A DNA stretch of 64,000 nucleotides from assembly GCF_028282165.1 (NCBI RefSeq), contig NZ_JANQIM010000034.1, positions 80,137-144,136 on the forward strand. The letters are read 5' to 3'. Within the stretch, counting starts at the first letter, position 1; each line of letters opens with the position of its first letter. The notes under the pieces were generated by a model. It had not been told where the DNA came from and searched no databases. It saw only the letters and a program-made list of their open reading frames with translations. The position numbers and the translations under genes were made by a program. Positions 33,077-42,797 of this stretch are shown piece by piece. The DNA comes from Winogradskyella sp. (GTDB lineage Bacteria > Bacteroidota > Bacteroidia > Flavobacteriales > Flavobacteriaceae).

Positions 33077-33781
33077 ATGTCAGTTAAAGACAAGCTTTTA
33101 GCACAACGCATATATCTTTTGCTTGGTGCGCTTTTCATCACTTCTTTAGTAGTTTCCAACTTAATTTTTCAAAAGTTTTTTTATTGGTATCCTGTAGATG
33201 TCGAAATTTTTGGCAGTAAACTTTTTGAGATCTCTGTTGGTATCCTACCATATCCAATTACGTTTTTAATAACGGACTTAATTAGTGAGATCTATGGTAA
33301 AAAGCGTGCTAATGATATTGTTGTTGTTGGGATTTTCGCTTCTGTTTTTTCTTTATTAATCATCTATGTGGGATCTCAAGTTCCTTCAACGTCATGGTCT
33401 TATGTAGACGATAAAATGTTCAATACCGTTTTTGGCAACTCTGCTATTGCTGTATTTGCAAGTATGCTTACCTACCTTTTTGCTCAGTTTGTTGATATTC
33501 AAATTTATCACTTTTGGAAACGCTTAACCAAAGGCAAACATTTATGGCTTCGCAATAATTTTTCTACATGGTTTTCCCAGTTCGTAGATACGTTTACAAT
33601 TGTATTCTTATTATGCTCTTTTGGCATTATAGATTGGGAAAATTTTAAAGGTTTATTGCTTAGTGGTTTCTTATTTAAAGTTTTCGTTGCAGCTCTTGAT
33701 ACGCCATTTCTGTACCTAGGTGTTTATGCCTTTAGAAAACGCTTTAAACTCAAGGTGAATGAAGAAATTGATCTGATTTAA
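33077..33781 (+). CDS. Queuosine precursor transporter (YhhQ family)
   Basis: 234 residues with about six membrane helices. Family hallmarks are the first helix with NLIFQKF, the ILPYPITFLITDLISEIYGKKRAN segment (split at residues ~56-79) and WFSQFVDT in the second half. YhhQ-type ECF-like carriers import queuine or preQ precursors for tRNA modification across the inner membrane. It stands alone; no queuosine riboswitch is evident upstream. Confidence 0.88.
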   Translation: MSVKDKLLAQRIYLLLGALFITSLVVSNLIFQKFFYWYPVDVEIFGSKLFEISVGILPYPITFLITDLISEIYGKKRANDIVVVGIFASVFSLLIIYVGSQVPSTSWSYVDDKMFNTVFGNSAIAVFASMLTYLFAQFVDIQIYHFWKRLTKGKHLWLRNNFSTWFSQFVDTFTIVFLLCSFGIIDWENFKGLLLSGFLFKVFVAALDTPFLYLGVYAFRKRFKLKVNEEIDLI

Positions 33782-33876
33782 TTGTTATTAAATTATTAAA
33801 ATCATTATAAATTTTAATAACTGTACAACTTTTCTTATGAATTTTACGTATAATTCATAAACCAAGTTTACCTGTT

Positions 33877-36522
33877 ATGAAGAAATTTTTCAAAATTATC
33901 GGAATCCTTTTACTCCTTTTCATTGCTATTCTCATTACAATTCCATTTATATTAGAATCTAAAATAGATACTATAGTTCAGAATTATGCCGATGAAAATC
34001 TAGATGCAGACCTAAGTTTTAACGATATTAGCCTTAGCCTTATCAGTAGTTTCCCCAAGGCTGAAGTTAGCGTTGAAAATCTTCAAATTGTCAACAGAGC
34101 GCCTTTTAAGGGCGAAACTTTAGCAACTGCCAAATTATTGTCTTTTGAAATGCCCATTAGTGCACTGTTTAAAGGTCCTGAAGAACCTTTAACGGTAAAC
34201 GAAATTATAGCAGATGAAATGCTTCTGACCTTAAAAACCAATAAAAACGGAACTACTAACTACGATATCGTTAAAAGTAATGATGACGAGGTTTTAGAAA
34301 AACAGGATAGTACATCTTCGGGTTTTAGTTTTGACATCAAAAATTATGAGCTCAACAATAGCGCCTTTACATATATAGACGAAGCTTCAAACACAAGTCT
34401 TTATGCTACCGAAATTAATCACAACGGTAAGGGTATTTTCTCTGGTGAACAATCTGAATTAGACACTAATACCGAAGCTAGAATAAGCATGTCCATTGAT
34501 AGTACAGAATATCTCAGCAATAATATTATAAAGCTAGATGCACTTCTTGGAATGGACTTAGCGCAAAACAAATATACTTTTAAAGAAAATAAGGGCTATA
34601 TCAATGCGCTACCACTAGAGTTTGATGGGTTTATACAAATGCTTGAAGAAGGCCAACAACTTGATATTACCTTTAAAAACCCTGAATCATCTTTTAAGGA
34701 TTTTTTAGCTGTTATCCCAAAAGAATATGCTAAGAATATTGAAGACGTTAATACCACAGGAAACTTTACGGTTAGTGGTATTGTAAAAGGGTTGATTTCT
34801 GAGGAAACCATTCCGACCATAGATATCAATATGCGTTCGGATAATGCCTCATTTAAATATCCCGATTTGCCAAAGCATGTTGAAAACATTATGATAGACG
34901 CATCCATAAAAAACACAACTGGTAAGGCTGATGACACTTATGTAGATTTAAATCAACTAGATTTTAAGATAGATCAGGATGTCTTTAAGTCCGAAGCACA
35001 TATTAAAAACTTAACAGACAACATGCTTGTAGATGCCAATTTAGATGGTGTTTTAAACTTGGCAAATATCACCAAAGCTTATCCTATAGAACTAGAGAAT
35101 CAACTAAGCGGAATCTTAAAAGGTAAACTCAACACAACTTTTGATATGGATGCCATTGAAACCAATGCGTATCAGCGCATAAAAAATAATGGTAGTATTT
35201 CGATCTCTGATTTTATATTTTCATCTGAAGATATCGTAAACCCTATACAGATCAATAATGCAGACATGACTTTTAAACCTGGAACAGTAAGTTTAAATAG
35301 CTTTGATGCCCAAACCGGACAAAGTGATTTTTCAGCCACAGGAACTATAAATAACTTGCTAGGATTTTTGTTAAGCGACAAAAAGCTACAGGGTAGTTTT
35401 GATGTTAATTCGAATACGTTTGCTATTTCAGATTTTATGGTTGAAGACGAATCTGCAACGGAAGTCTCTAACAAAACTACTTCTGAAGACGAATCCCTAA
35501 AAATTCCTGACTTTTTGGATTGTGCTATTACGGCAAATGCCAAAACAGTGATTTACGACAATCTTAATTTGAAGAATGTAAAAGGTCGATTATTGATAAA
35601 AGATCAAAATGCCAAACTTGAGAATATGACGACCGACATTTTTAATGGTCAACTCGGTATATCTGGTAATGTAAGTACAAAAGAAGCTAAGCCCAAGTTC
35701 GATATGCAATTGGCCATGCAAGAGTTTGACATTTCGCAATCGTTTAAAGATTTAGAAATGTTAAAAGCTTTAGCCCCTATAGCAAAAGTGGTACAAGGAA
35801 AACTAAACTCTACTATTGATGTTAGTGGTCTATTAGATGAGACCTTTTCTCCTGATTTAACAACCATTTCTGGCAATGCTCTTGCTGAGATATTAACTTC
35901 TAATATCGATGTATCTAAAAGCCCTTTACTTTCTGGATTAGACAACCAATTAAATTTTATTGACTTTAAAGAATTACAAAACGATATAAAGACCAAATTG
36001 AGTTTTGATAACGGTCAAGTTTCCCTTCAACCGTTTACTGTCAATTATAAAGACATTCCAATTGAAATTTCGGGGATGCACACCTTTACAAATAATATGC
36101 AATACGATATTGCTTTTCAAGTACCTGCAAAATATTTAGGAGGCGAAGTGAATCGTCTTATCGGTCAAATAAATGACGAAGATGTTAATAGTATTTCGAT
36201 ACCTGTAACTGCGAATATCAACGGAAGCTTCTCTAGCCCTAATATTTCTACAGACTTAACAAGTGGTGTTTCGGACCTTACAAAACAATTGGTAGAAATT
36301 CAGAAACAAAAATTGTTGGGTCAAGGCAAAGACCAAATCAATGATTTATTAGGAGGTTTCTTGGGAGGAAACTCAACAACTACTAAAACAGACTCAATTT
36401 CGAGCAACAAGGACCAAAAGGATTCTCTTAAAGAAGGCGTAAATTCTGTTTTAGGCGGGATTCTTGGTGGAAAAAAGAAGAAAAAAGACAAAAAAGCCCA
36501 AGATTCCACTAAAAACAACTGA
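33877..36522 (+). CDS. AsmA-like inner-membrane-anchored protein
   Basis: 881 residues. One N-terminal membrane helix (FFKIIGILLLLFIAILITI) is followed by a long beta-rich periplasmic region typical of AsmA/TamB/YhdP-type bridge proteins, including a C-terminal AsmA_2-like part around residues 560-800 with repeated NGQLGISGNV-like strands. The last ~50 residues are a glycine- then lysine-rich tail (GGKKKKKDKK). Such proteins help move phospholipids to the outer membrane. The assignment comes from architecture; the exact subfamily is not settled. Confidence 0.8.
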   Translation: MKKFFKIIGILLLLFIAILITIPFILESKIDTIVQNYADENLDADLSFNDISLSLISSFPKAEVSVENLQIVNRAPFKGETLATAKLLSFEMPISALFKGPEEPLTVNEIIADEMLLTLKTNKNGTTNYDIVKSNDDEVLEKQDSTSSGFSFDIKNYELNNSAFTYIDEASNTSLYATEINHNGKGIFSGEQSELDTNTEARISMSIDSTEYLSNNIIKLDALLGMDLAQNKYTFKENKGYINALPLEFDGFIQMLEEGQQLDITFKNPESSFKDFLAVIPKEYAKNIEDVNTTGNFTVSGIVKGLISEETIPTIDINMRSDNASFKYPDLPKHVENIMIDASIKNTTGKADDTYVDLNQLDFKIDQDVFKSEAHIKNLTDNMLVDANLDGVLNLANITKAYPIELENQLSGILKGKLNTTFDMDAIETNAYQRIKNNGSISISDFIFSSEDIVNPIQINNADMTFKPGTVSLNSFDAQTGQSDFSATGTINNLLGFLLSDKKLQGSFDVNSNTFAISDFMVEDESATEVSNKTTSEDESLKIPDFLDCAITANAKTVIYDNLNLKNVKGRLLIKDQNAKLENMTTDIFNGQLGISGNVSTKEAKPKFDMQLAMQEFDISQSFKDLEMLKALAPIAKVVQGKLNSTIDVSGLLDETFSPDLTTISGNALAEILTSNIDVSKSPLLSGLDNQLNFIDFKELQNDIKTKLSFDNGQVSLQPFTVNYKDIPIEISGMHTFTNNMQYDIAFQVPAKYLGGEVNRLIGQINDEDVNSISIPVTANINGSFSSPNISTDLTSGVSDLTKQLVEIQKQKLLGQGKDQINDLLGGFLGGNSTTTKTDSISSNKDQKDSLKEGVNSVLGGILGGKKKKKDKKAQDSTKNN

Positions 36523-36635
36523 TTTTATATTAAAACTGATTGGTTTTTTCTAGTTTTTGTCAATAATTGATCTTTTTCCTTGTTTTTCTTAATAATTAAG
36601 TTATAATGTAGATTCATAATTTTTAAAAATTCTAC

Positions 36636-37499
36636 ATGAGGCAACTTAAGATTACCAAGCAGGTAACTAACAGAGAAGACAAATCCCTAGACAAATACCT
36701 ACAAGACATCAGTAAAATTCCGTTGATAACTGCAGAGGAAGAGGTGGAATTGGCGCAACGTATTAAACAAGGTGATCAAGAAGCTTTAGACAAATTAACT
36801 ACTGCAAATTTAAGATTTGTGGTGTCGGTTGCAAAACAATATCAAAATCAAGGGTTAAAACTCCCAGACCTGATCAATGAAGGTAATGCCGGTTTGGTAA
36901 AAGCAGCACAGCGTTTCGATGAAACCAGAGGTTTTAAATTTATTTCTTACGCTGTTTGGTGGATTAGACAAGCCATCTTACAAGCATTGGCTGAGCAATC
37001 TAGAATAGTACGATTGCCCCTTAATAAAATTGGTACTATTAATAAGATCAATAAAACTTATTCTCACCTAGAGCAAATTTATCAACGACCTCCAAACGCT
37101 GAAGAAATTGCAAGAGAATTGGATATTAGCACTAAAGAAGTAAAGCAATCCCTAAAAAATTCAGGGCGTCATTTATCTATGGATGCACCACTTAAGGAGG
37201 GCGAGACATTTAGTCTTTATGATGTAGTAAGCGAAAGTGAATCCCCTAGGCCTGATAAAGATCTAATGAAAGCATCATTAAATACCGAAATAGAACGTGC
37301 CTTAGACACATTAACACAAAAAGAAAGTGATGTTATCCGTCTAAATTTTGGCATTGGCAATCAACCACCTATGACCTTAGAAGAAATAGGGAGCATGTAC
37401 GATTTAACCCGAGAACGTGTAAGGCAAATAAGAGAGAAAGGCATAAGACGATTGCGCCATGCTAGTAAAAGTAAAATTTTAAAGACGTATTTAGGTTGA
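36636..37499 (+). CDS. rpoD: Primary sigma factor RpoD/SigA
   Basis: 287 residues, the short Bacteroidetes form without region 1.1. Region 1.2 is [20 protein letters not shown], region 2 contains [20 protein letters not shown] and the -10-binding helix [13 protein letters not shown], region 3 follows, and region 4 ends in [21 protein letters not shown]. It directs RNA polymerase to the TTTG/TAnnTTTG promoters of this phylum, examples of which are annotated in this window. It is followed 78 bp later by rpsU on the same strand. Confidence 0.96.
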   Translation: MRQLKITKQVTNREDKSLDKYLQDISKIPLITAEEEVELAQRIKQGDQEALDKLTTANLRFVVSVAKQYQNQGLKLPDLINEGNAGLVKAAQRFDETRGFKFISYAVWWIRQAILQALAEQSRIVRLPLNKIGTINKINKTYSHLEQIYQRPPNAEEIARELDISTKEVKQSLKNSGRHLSMDAPLKEGETFSLYDVVSESESPRPDKDLMKASLNTEIERALDTLTQKESDVIRLNFGIGNQPPMTLEEIGSMYDLTRERVRQIREKGIRRLRHASKSKILKTYLG

Positions 37500-37577
37500 T
37501 TTATTTTTTATTTTCAAATAGTTAGACTATATTTGCCGACCATTTGCAAGAATTAGACAATAAAAAAACATTGATAG

Positions 37578-37772
37578 ATGATTAAAATCGAAATCAAAGA
37601 AGGAGAAAACATAGAAAGAGCTCTTAAGCGTTACAAGCGTAAGCACAGAAATGTACAGATTATGCAGAACTTAAGAGAGTCTCGTTATTTCACTAAACCA
37701 TCTGTTAAGAGAAGAAGAGAAATCCAAAAAGCGCAATACATTCAAAGCTTAAGAGATCAGGAGAACATCTAA
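37578..37772 (+). CDS. rpsU: 30S ribosomal protein bS21
   Basis: 64 residues, complete: MIKIEIKEGENIERALKRYKR followed by an Arg/Lys-rich helical C-terminus (KPSVKRRREIQKAQ). In Bacteroidota bS21 helps hide the anti-Shine-Dalgarno tail of 16S rRNA. Many Flavobacteriales rpsU genes are reported to carry an extended Shine-Dalgarno for autoregulation. Here the 20 nt before the ATG (A-rich, aaaaaaacattgatag) show none. A strong terminator follows 30 bp after the stop. Confidence 0.95.
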   Translation: MIKIEIKEGENIERALKRYKRKHRNVQIMQNLRESRYFTKPSVKRRREIQKAQYIQSLRDQENI

Positions 37773-37801
37773 ATAGCCTAAGCTTTGTATTTACATATAT
37801 G

Positions 37802-37830
37802 AAAGAGCAACGTAATGTTGCTCTTTTTTT
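37802..37830 (+). terminator. rpsU intrinsic terminator
   Basis: Perfect 10-bp stem (aaagagcaac, loop gtaat, gttgctcttt) followed by T residues to 37830. Confidence 0.88.
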
Positions 37831-37856
37831 GCTCCTACTAATCTAAATCTACTCCT

Positions 37857-38108
37857 CTACCTAAATTTTTCGTTTTCTGCCTTAATATCCAAAGGTTCTA
37901 TAGGACGATCTTCGTAAAAATGCTCAAAGGTTTTGTTAGTACTATAGTTATCGGTCAATACTTTATACACCATAACAACCACGAGGATTTGCCCAATGAC
38001 CGTTAAATAAAATACCCAGTTAAAAGGAAAGTCCATGGCGCACATTATGGTAATGGTTATTAAAAGTAATGTTGTAATGTACACATAAAGAAATGGTGAA
38101 GTCTTCAT
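37857..38108 (-). CDS. Small two-helix membrane protein of unknown function
   Basis: 83 residues. Two membrane helices (about 5-24 and 30-50) are followed by a soluble tail FEHFYEDRPIEPLD. No function is known to me. It is monocistronic and is convergent with rpsU, whose terminator lies between them. Confidence 0.7.
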   Translation of the reverse strand: MKTSPFLYVYITTLLLITITIMCAMDFPFNWVFYLTVIGQILVVVMVYKVLTDNYSTNKTFEHFYEDRPIEPLDIKAENEKFR

Positions 38109-38213
38109 TATAGTTTTTGTTTAAAGTTAAATAATAAAGGTTGAACAAAATAATTTTTAACTCAAAGCTAACATTAACTGTAAGGATATTTTTCTCGAAA
38201 CTACTAATGGTTC

Positions 38214-38834
38214 ATGATTCTTATTTACTTACTCATTGGCATTGTAACAGCTATTCTAGGTGCTTTACCATTAGGTGCTACAAATATTGCTGTAATCAAT
38301 ACTACAATAAGGCAGAATGCTAGGCAAGCATTTAAAATTACCTTAGCAGCGGGGTTTGCAGAAGTTATATTATCATACTACGCTTTGCATTGTAATATGA
38401 CGGTTAGAAGTTTTTTTGACTCCAACCTTTGGGTTCAAGTCTTAATAGCCATATTACTATTGGGCATTGGCGCATTACTCTTTTTTAGATCGTCAAAAAA
38501 GAAATCTAAAAAACACATCATAAAAACTTCAAAGTATCTTACGGGATTCTTGCTAGGTCTGTTTAATCCTCCTGTATTGATTTATTGGTTGGTTATTTAC
38601 GGTATAATCAACAACTATTCAATAAACCTAAGCATTGAATCATCAATTTTGGTATTGTTTTTATTCTTCTTTGGAGTGTACATTGGAAAACTACTGACCC
38701 TACATGTTTACAGTAAATTCAGTCTAGTCATCAAACAAAAGTTCGAAAACATAAATACCGTAATTAATAAAGTCACTGGGAGTTTGCTTTTCTTTATTGG
38801 CCTAGTGAATGTATTTAAACTATACCTTATCTAA
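38214..38834 (+). CDS. LysE/RhtB-family exporter
   Basis: 206 residues with about six membrane helices and the LysE pattern: an N-terminal helix followed by GALPLGATNIAVINTTIRQN, and later FLLGLFNPPVLIYWL. The family exports amino acids or related metabolites; the substrate is unknown. Its stop overlaps the convergent DUF2797 gene by 4 bp. Confidence 0.8.
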   Translation: MILIYLLIGIVTAILGALPLGATNIAVINTTIRQNARQAFKITLAAGFAEVILSYYALHCNMTVRSFFDSNLWVQVLIAILLLGIGALLFFRSSKKKSKKHIIKTSKYLTGFLLGLFNPPVLIYWLVIYGIINNYSINLSIESSILVLFLFFFGVYIGKLLTLHVYSKFSLVIKQKFENINTVINKVTGSLLFFIGLVNVFKLYLI

Positions 38835-39619
38835 ACAGTTAATTCAACAATCAAGCCTTCATTAGCTCTAACATTAAAAACAGTATCGTCTTCAAAGATA
38901 AGATACTGCCCTTTTATGCCAACAAGCTTGCCTGTGTATTCAATCTGCTTTTTTAAATTTAAACTATTCGGTTTTTCAGGATATTGTTCTACTGGGAACT
39001 GAAGATGTGTTTCAGAATTGCTTTCTATAAAATAGTCTTTTACTTCTTCTGGAATAAATTCTTGCAAATTACTTCTCCATTCTAAAAGATCAACATCTTC
39101 AATGTCATTTTTCAACATCTTTCTCCAGTTGGTTTTATCTGCCACGTGATCTTTTAAGGCTACTTCTGTAATACCAGCAAGGTATCGATTAGGCACCTCA
39201 ACTATCTCTATGGCTTCGTGAGCACCTTGATCTATCCATCTCGTAGGTACTTGACTTTTTCTGGTTACGCCCACTTTAACATTACTAGAATTAGCCAAGT
39301 AGACAATATGTGGTTGTAACTGTGCTTGCTTTTCATATTCCAAGTCTCTGTCCTCTATCCCCAAATGAGCCTTACTTAACTCTGGTCGCATAATCCACTC
39401 ACCTGCTTCAGGTTTTTCAAAAAAACACGACTTGCAAAAACCTTGTCGATATAAAGGACGCCCTAAACCGCAAATACACTCCTCACCTACTTTTTTAAGT
39501 GTTATAGGTTTATTTAGTAACTGATTCATATGAATGAAGTCATTCTCAAAAACCAAATAATACTGGATTGGCTCTAAGAACTCGGTCTGCATTTTCATTA
39601 AAACACCTTTATACAGCAT
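38831..39619 (-). CDS. DUF2797 zinc-ribbon protein
   Basis: 262 residues. Cysteines CICG at ~48-51 and CKSC at ~63-66 form a probable zinc ribbon. This is followed by a GIY-YIG-like core, IVYLANSSNVKVGVTRKSQ with PTRWIDQGA. DUF2797 proteins are widespread in Bacteroidota without established function. The nuclease-like core suggests nucleic-acid binding. Tail-to-tail 4-bp overlap with the LysE gene and divergent from GH3. Confidence 0.8.
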   Translation of the reverse strand: MLYKGVLMKMQTEFLEPIQYYLVFENDFIHMNQLLNKPITLKKVGEECICGLGRPLYRQGFCKSCFFEKPEAGEWIMRPELSKAHLGIEDRDLEYEKQAQLQPHIVYLANSSNVKVGVTRKSQVPTRWIDQGAHEAIEIVEVPNRYLAGITEVALKDHVADKTNWRKMLKNDIEDVDLLEWRSNLQEFIPEEVKDYFIESNSETHLQFPVEQYPEKPNSLNLKKQIEYTGKLVGIKGQYLIFEDDTVFNVRANEGLIVELTV

Positions 39620-39673
39620 AAAAGAATTTTAGTATTTTTAGCGTTAATTATTTAGTGTAAATATAGCTAATCC

Positions 39674-41191
39674 ATGCCAATTCCTATTGTAAATTCTATT
39701 GCTTCATGGTTTTTAAAAAAACGATTTCATCAAATTGAGCTGTTTCTAAAATACCCTAATGAAGTACAAAACGAATTGCTTTTCAGTCTTTTAAAATTTG
39801 CCAAGGATACTGAAATAGGCAAACAGTACGATTTTGCATCTATTAAAACTTATAAAGAATTTAATGACCGTGTCCCTTTGGTTAGCTACGAAGAGATTCA
39901 ATCACAAATTGAACGTTCACGAAATGGAGAACAAAATATCTTTTGGCCCAGACCTATAAGATGGTTTGCCAAATCTAGTGGCACGACTGATTCTAAAAGC
40001 AAATTTATACCTGTTAGCACCGATTCTTTAGAAGACTGCCATTATGCAGCTAGTAAAGATTTGCTATGCATGTACCTAAATAACAATGAAGAATCTCAGT
40101 TGTTTACAGGAAAAAGTTTACGATTAGGAGGCAGTAAGGAACTATATAAGGAGAACGGAACTGTATTTGGTGATCTTAGTGCTATACTTATTGACAATAT
40201 GCCCTTTTGGGCAGAATATAGTAGTACTCCCAGCAGCAAAGTATCACTAATGAGCGAATGGGAAACTAAAATGCAGGCGATTGTTGAAGAAACCATAGAA
40301 GAGAATGTTACTAGTCTTGCTGGTGTTCCTTCGTGGATGCTTGTTCTACTTAACAATGTATTAGACAAAACTGGAAAAGATAATCTATTTGATGTTTGGC
40401 CAAATCTCGAAGTATATTTTCATGGCGGTGTAAGTTTCAATCCATATATAGAGCAATACAGAGCCATATTGCCCAAAAAGGAATTTAAGTATTATGAAAT
40501 ATATAATGCTTCTGAAGGCTTCTTTGCCATTCAAGATCAGAATTACTCAGGCGATTTGTTACTTATGCTAGATTATGGCATTTTTTACGAATTCATCCCA
40601 ATGGATAGCTATGGCAATGAACAACAGAAAGTGATTCCACTAAGTGAGGTAGAACTCAATACCAATTATGCCATAGTGATTACTACAAATGCTGGTCTAT
40701 GGCGTTATAAAATTGGTGATACTATACGTTTTGTAAGTTTAAAGCCACATCGCATAAAAGTGACTGGCAGAACAAAACACCACATCAACGTTTTTGGTGA
40801 AGAGCTAATCATTGAAAATGCCGAGGATGCTCTTAAAAAAGTATGCAAGAGAACTTCTGCAGAAATTGTAGATTACACAGCTGCGCCAATATTTATGAAA
40901 GGGAAAGAAAAAGGAGCGCACGAGTGGATCATAGAATTTAAAAAGCCACCCGAAGATTTATCCTATTTTGAAGAGCTTTTTGACAATGCGCTTAAATCAC
41001 TCAACTCCGATTATGAAGCAAAGCGGTATAATAATATGACGCTTAACAAACCAAAAATCCACTGTGCTAGGACCAATCTTTTTTATGATTGGCTGAAAGA
41101 GCGTAACAAACTTGGCGGACAGCATAAAGTTCCACGTTTATCAAATACCAGAGATTATATTGATGAGTTGTTGCGTCTAAACAATGCTTAA
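39674..41191 (+). CDS. GH3-family acyl-acid amido synthetase-like protein
   Basis: 505 residues, full family length. The ANL adenylation motif is RWFAKSSGTTDSKSKFIPVS, the second ATP motif is YNASEGFFAIQD, and the hinge region is LWRYKIGDTIRFVSLKPHRI. Plant GH3 enzymes adenylate jasmonate or auxin and join them to amino acids. Bacterial members are common in Bacteroidota, with unknown acyl acids. The N-terminal SWFLKKRFHQIELFLKYP helix is typical of bacterial GH3 proteins. Confidence 0.9.
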   Translation: MPIPIVNSIASWFLKKRFHQIELFLKYPNEVQNELLFSLLKFAKDTEIGKQYDFASIKTYKEFNDRVPLVSYEEIQSQIERSRNGEQNIFWPRPIRWFAKSSGTTDSKSKFIPVSTDSLEDCHYAASKDLLCMYLNNNEESQLFTGKSLRLGGSKELYKENGTVFGDLSAILIDNMPFWAEYSSTPSSKVSLMSEWETKMQAIVEETIEENVTSLAGVPSWMLVLLNNVLDKTGKDNLFDVWPNLEVYFHGGVSFNPYIEQYRAILPKKEFKYYEIYNASEGFFAIQDQNYSGDLLLMLDYGIFYEFIPMDSYGNEQQKVIPLSEVELNTNYAIVITTNAGLWRYKIGDTIRFVSLKPHRIKVTGRTKHHINVFGEELIIENAEDALKKVCKRTSAEIVDYTAAPIFMKGKEKGAHEWIIEFKKPPEDLSYFEELFDNALKSLNSDYEAKRYNNMTLNKPKIHCARTNLFYDWLKERNKLGGQHKVPRLSNTRDYIDELLRLNNA

Positions 41192-41337
41192 CTTTAACAT
41201 AATTACAGCCAAGAAATTTGAGTTTTCTTAATAATTATCGGAAAAAAGTGAATTTAATCTAAAAAAAATGATAAAAATTCACAGCTCACAACTATGTTAG
41301 TAACTTGGTAATGTAATTAATCCATAATCCCTACATT

Positions 41338-42528
41338 ATGAAAGCTACATTGCATGTGCTGCTTACAGCATCATTGTTTTGTTCCTTCTTATCGTTTGAC
41401 AAAACAGACCCCGTAAAAGATAAAATTAAAGATTCTAATAAAAGCGGTTATACCTATACCGTGAATGTTTCGAAGATTAATTCCAAATATTCCGAAATTG
41501 CTTGCACAACCTTTAGAAAAAAGTTGGTTATCGTATCGTCAAAAAGAATTGGTGCCCTAGGTAATGGTGTTGATCCATTAACCAAAGAGCCTTTCACTGA
41601 TTTGTTTTGTACAGATATTAAAGCCTATGGTGAGTTATCACAGCCTTTGTTGTTTAGTAGAATCTTAAATACTAGAGCCAGTGAGGGGCAAGTAGCTTTT
41701 TCGCCAGATGAACATACCATATATTACACACGTAGTGAACGTAACAATTCTCTAAACTATAAGTTGTACAAAGCCGAATTGGAAAAGGACTCTTACGGTA
41801 ATTGGATTAATGAACAAGTATTATCTATTAGCAGCAATAATCATTCTATTGAAAATCCACATGTCACCGAAGATGGAAAATACTTATATTTTTCATCGAA
41901 CATGGAAGGCAGCTATGGTGGTTTTGATATTTATAAAGCCGAAATCTTTAAAGACGGAACTTTAGGACAACCCGAAAATTTAGGTAATGTCGTCAACACT
42001 GTTGATGACGAAAAATATCCGCACACAGCCAAAAACGGAAAAGAATTGTTTTTCTCATCAAAAGGCCATAGCAGTATTGGTGGCTTTGACATCTTTATTT
42101 CAACTGTTACCAATTCTAATTATAAAACACCTAGAAGTTTAGGAGATTCGGTTAATTCTGAAAAAGATGAAGTAGGATTTATATTTATAGACAATAGAAA
42201 AGGGGTGTTCTCATCTAATAAAGATAATAAGAACAATGCTTTTAATCTATACAGGTTTCAATCAAGAGAAATCTATAATTTGCTTAAAGGTATCGTTATT
42301 TCCGAAGAAGATAAAATACTTCCCAATTCTACTGTTATCCTCTTAGATAGTGATGGCAATGAAATTGAAAGACAAATTACCAATAAGGACGCCACTTATA
42401 GTTTTAAAATAAAGCCATATCAAGACTATCAGATTAAAGTGTTAAAACCAGGGTATGCAGATTATACACTGAGTTTTGAGTCTGAAGAAAGAGAGCTCAA
42501 TGCCATATTGAAACTTTTGGCTAAATAG
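41338..42528 (+). CDS. Secreted PD40/WD40-like propeller protein with carboxypeptidase-regulatory domain
   Basis: 396 residues with a signal peptide (MKATLHVLLTASLFCSFLSF). Several PD40 repeats span residues ~110-300 (GKYLYFSSNMEGSYGGFDIY, GKELFFSSKGHSSIGGFDIF). A carboxypeptidase-regulatory-like domain follows at ~315-396 (LLKGIVISEEDK...TVILLDSDGNEI). This is the PorE-like order but without the TPR and OmpA parts, so it is probably a periplasmic scaffold or T9SS/gliding-associated protein rather than PorE itself. Confidence 0.78.
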   Translation: MKATLHVLLTASLFCSFLSFDKTDPVKDKIKDSNKSGYTYTVNVSKINSKYSEIACTTFRKKLVIVSSKRIGALGNGVDPLTKEPFTDLFCTDIKAYGELSQPLLFSRILNTRASEGQVAFSPDEHTIYYTRSERNNSLNYKLYKAELEKDSYGNWINEQVLSISSNNHSIENPHVTEDGKYLYFSSNMEGSYGGFDIYKAEIFKDGTLGQPENLGNVVNTVDDEKYPHTAKNGKELFFSSKGHSSIGGFDIFISTVTNSNYKTPRSLGDSVNSEKDEVGFIFIDNRKGVFSSNKDNKNNAFNLYRFQSREIYNLLKGIVISEEDKILPNSTVILLDSDGNEIERQITNKDATYSFKIKPYQDYQIKVLKPGYADYTLSFESEERELNAILKLLAK

Positions 42529-42739
42529 GTCTCTTAGGCCTTTGCCTTTTAACGAGAAAAAACGCCTTGAATTTTCATACAACGATATTTAAAACGTCTT
42601 TAACCAAAATCTTGATAAAAATCGCTTAACTCAAAAAGTTGATTCTATTTTAGCAGTAAATAAATGTGCTACAATTTTATTCTAACTTATAAACAATATT
42701 GCCAGCAATATTAATTTAATTTAATCCCTAACAATAAAA

Positions 42740-42780
42740 AAACCACAGATTCTCAATTTAGAATTTGTGGTTTCTTTTTC
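42740..42780. terminator. Bidirectional terminator between PD40 gene and clpX
   Basis: 14-bp stem (42740-42753 with 42760-42773, one G-U pair), loop caattt. T residues follow on the plus strand and an A run precedes, so it can serve both convergent genes. The rest of 42529-42797 has no gene. Confidence 0.8.
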
Positions 42781-42797
42781 TTATTTAATAGTTCTCT

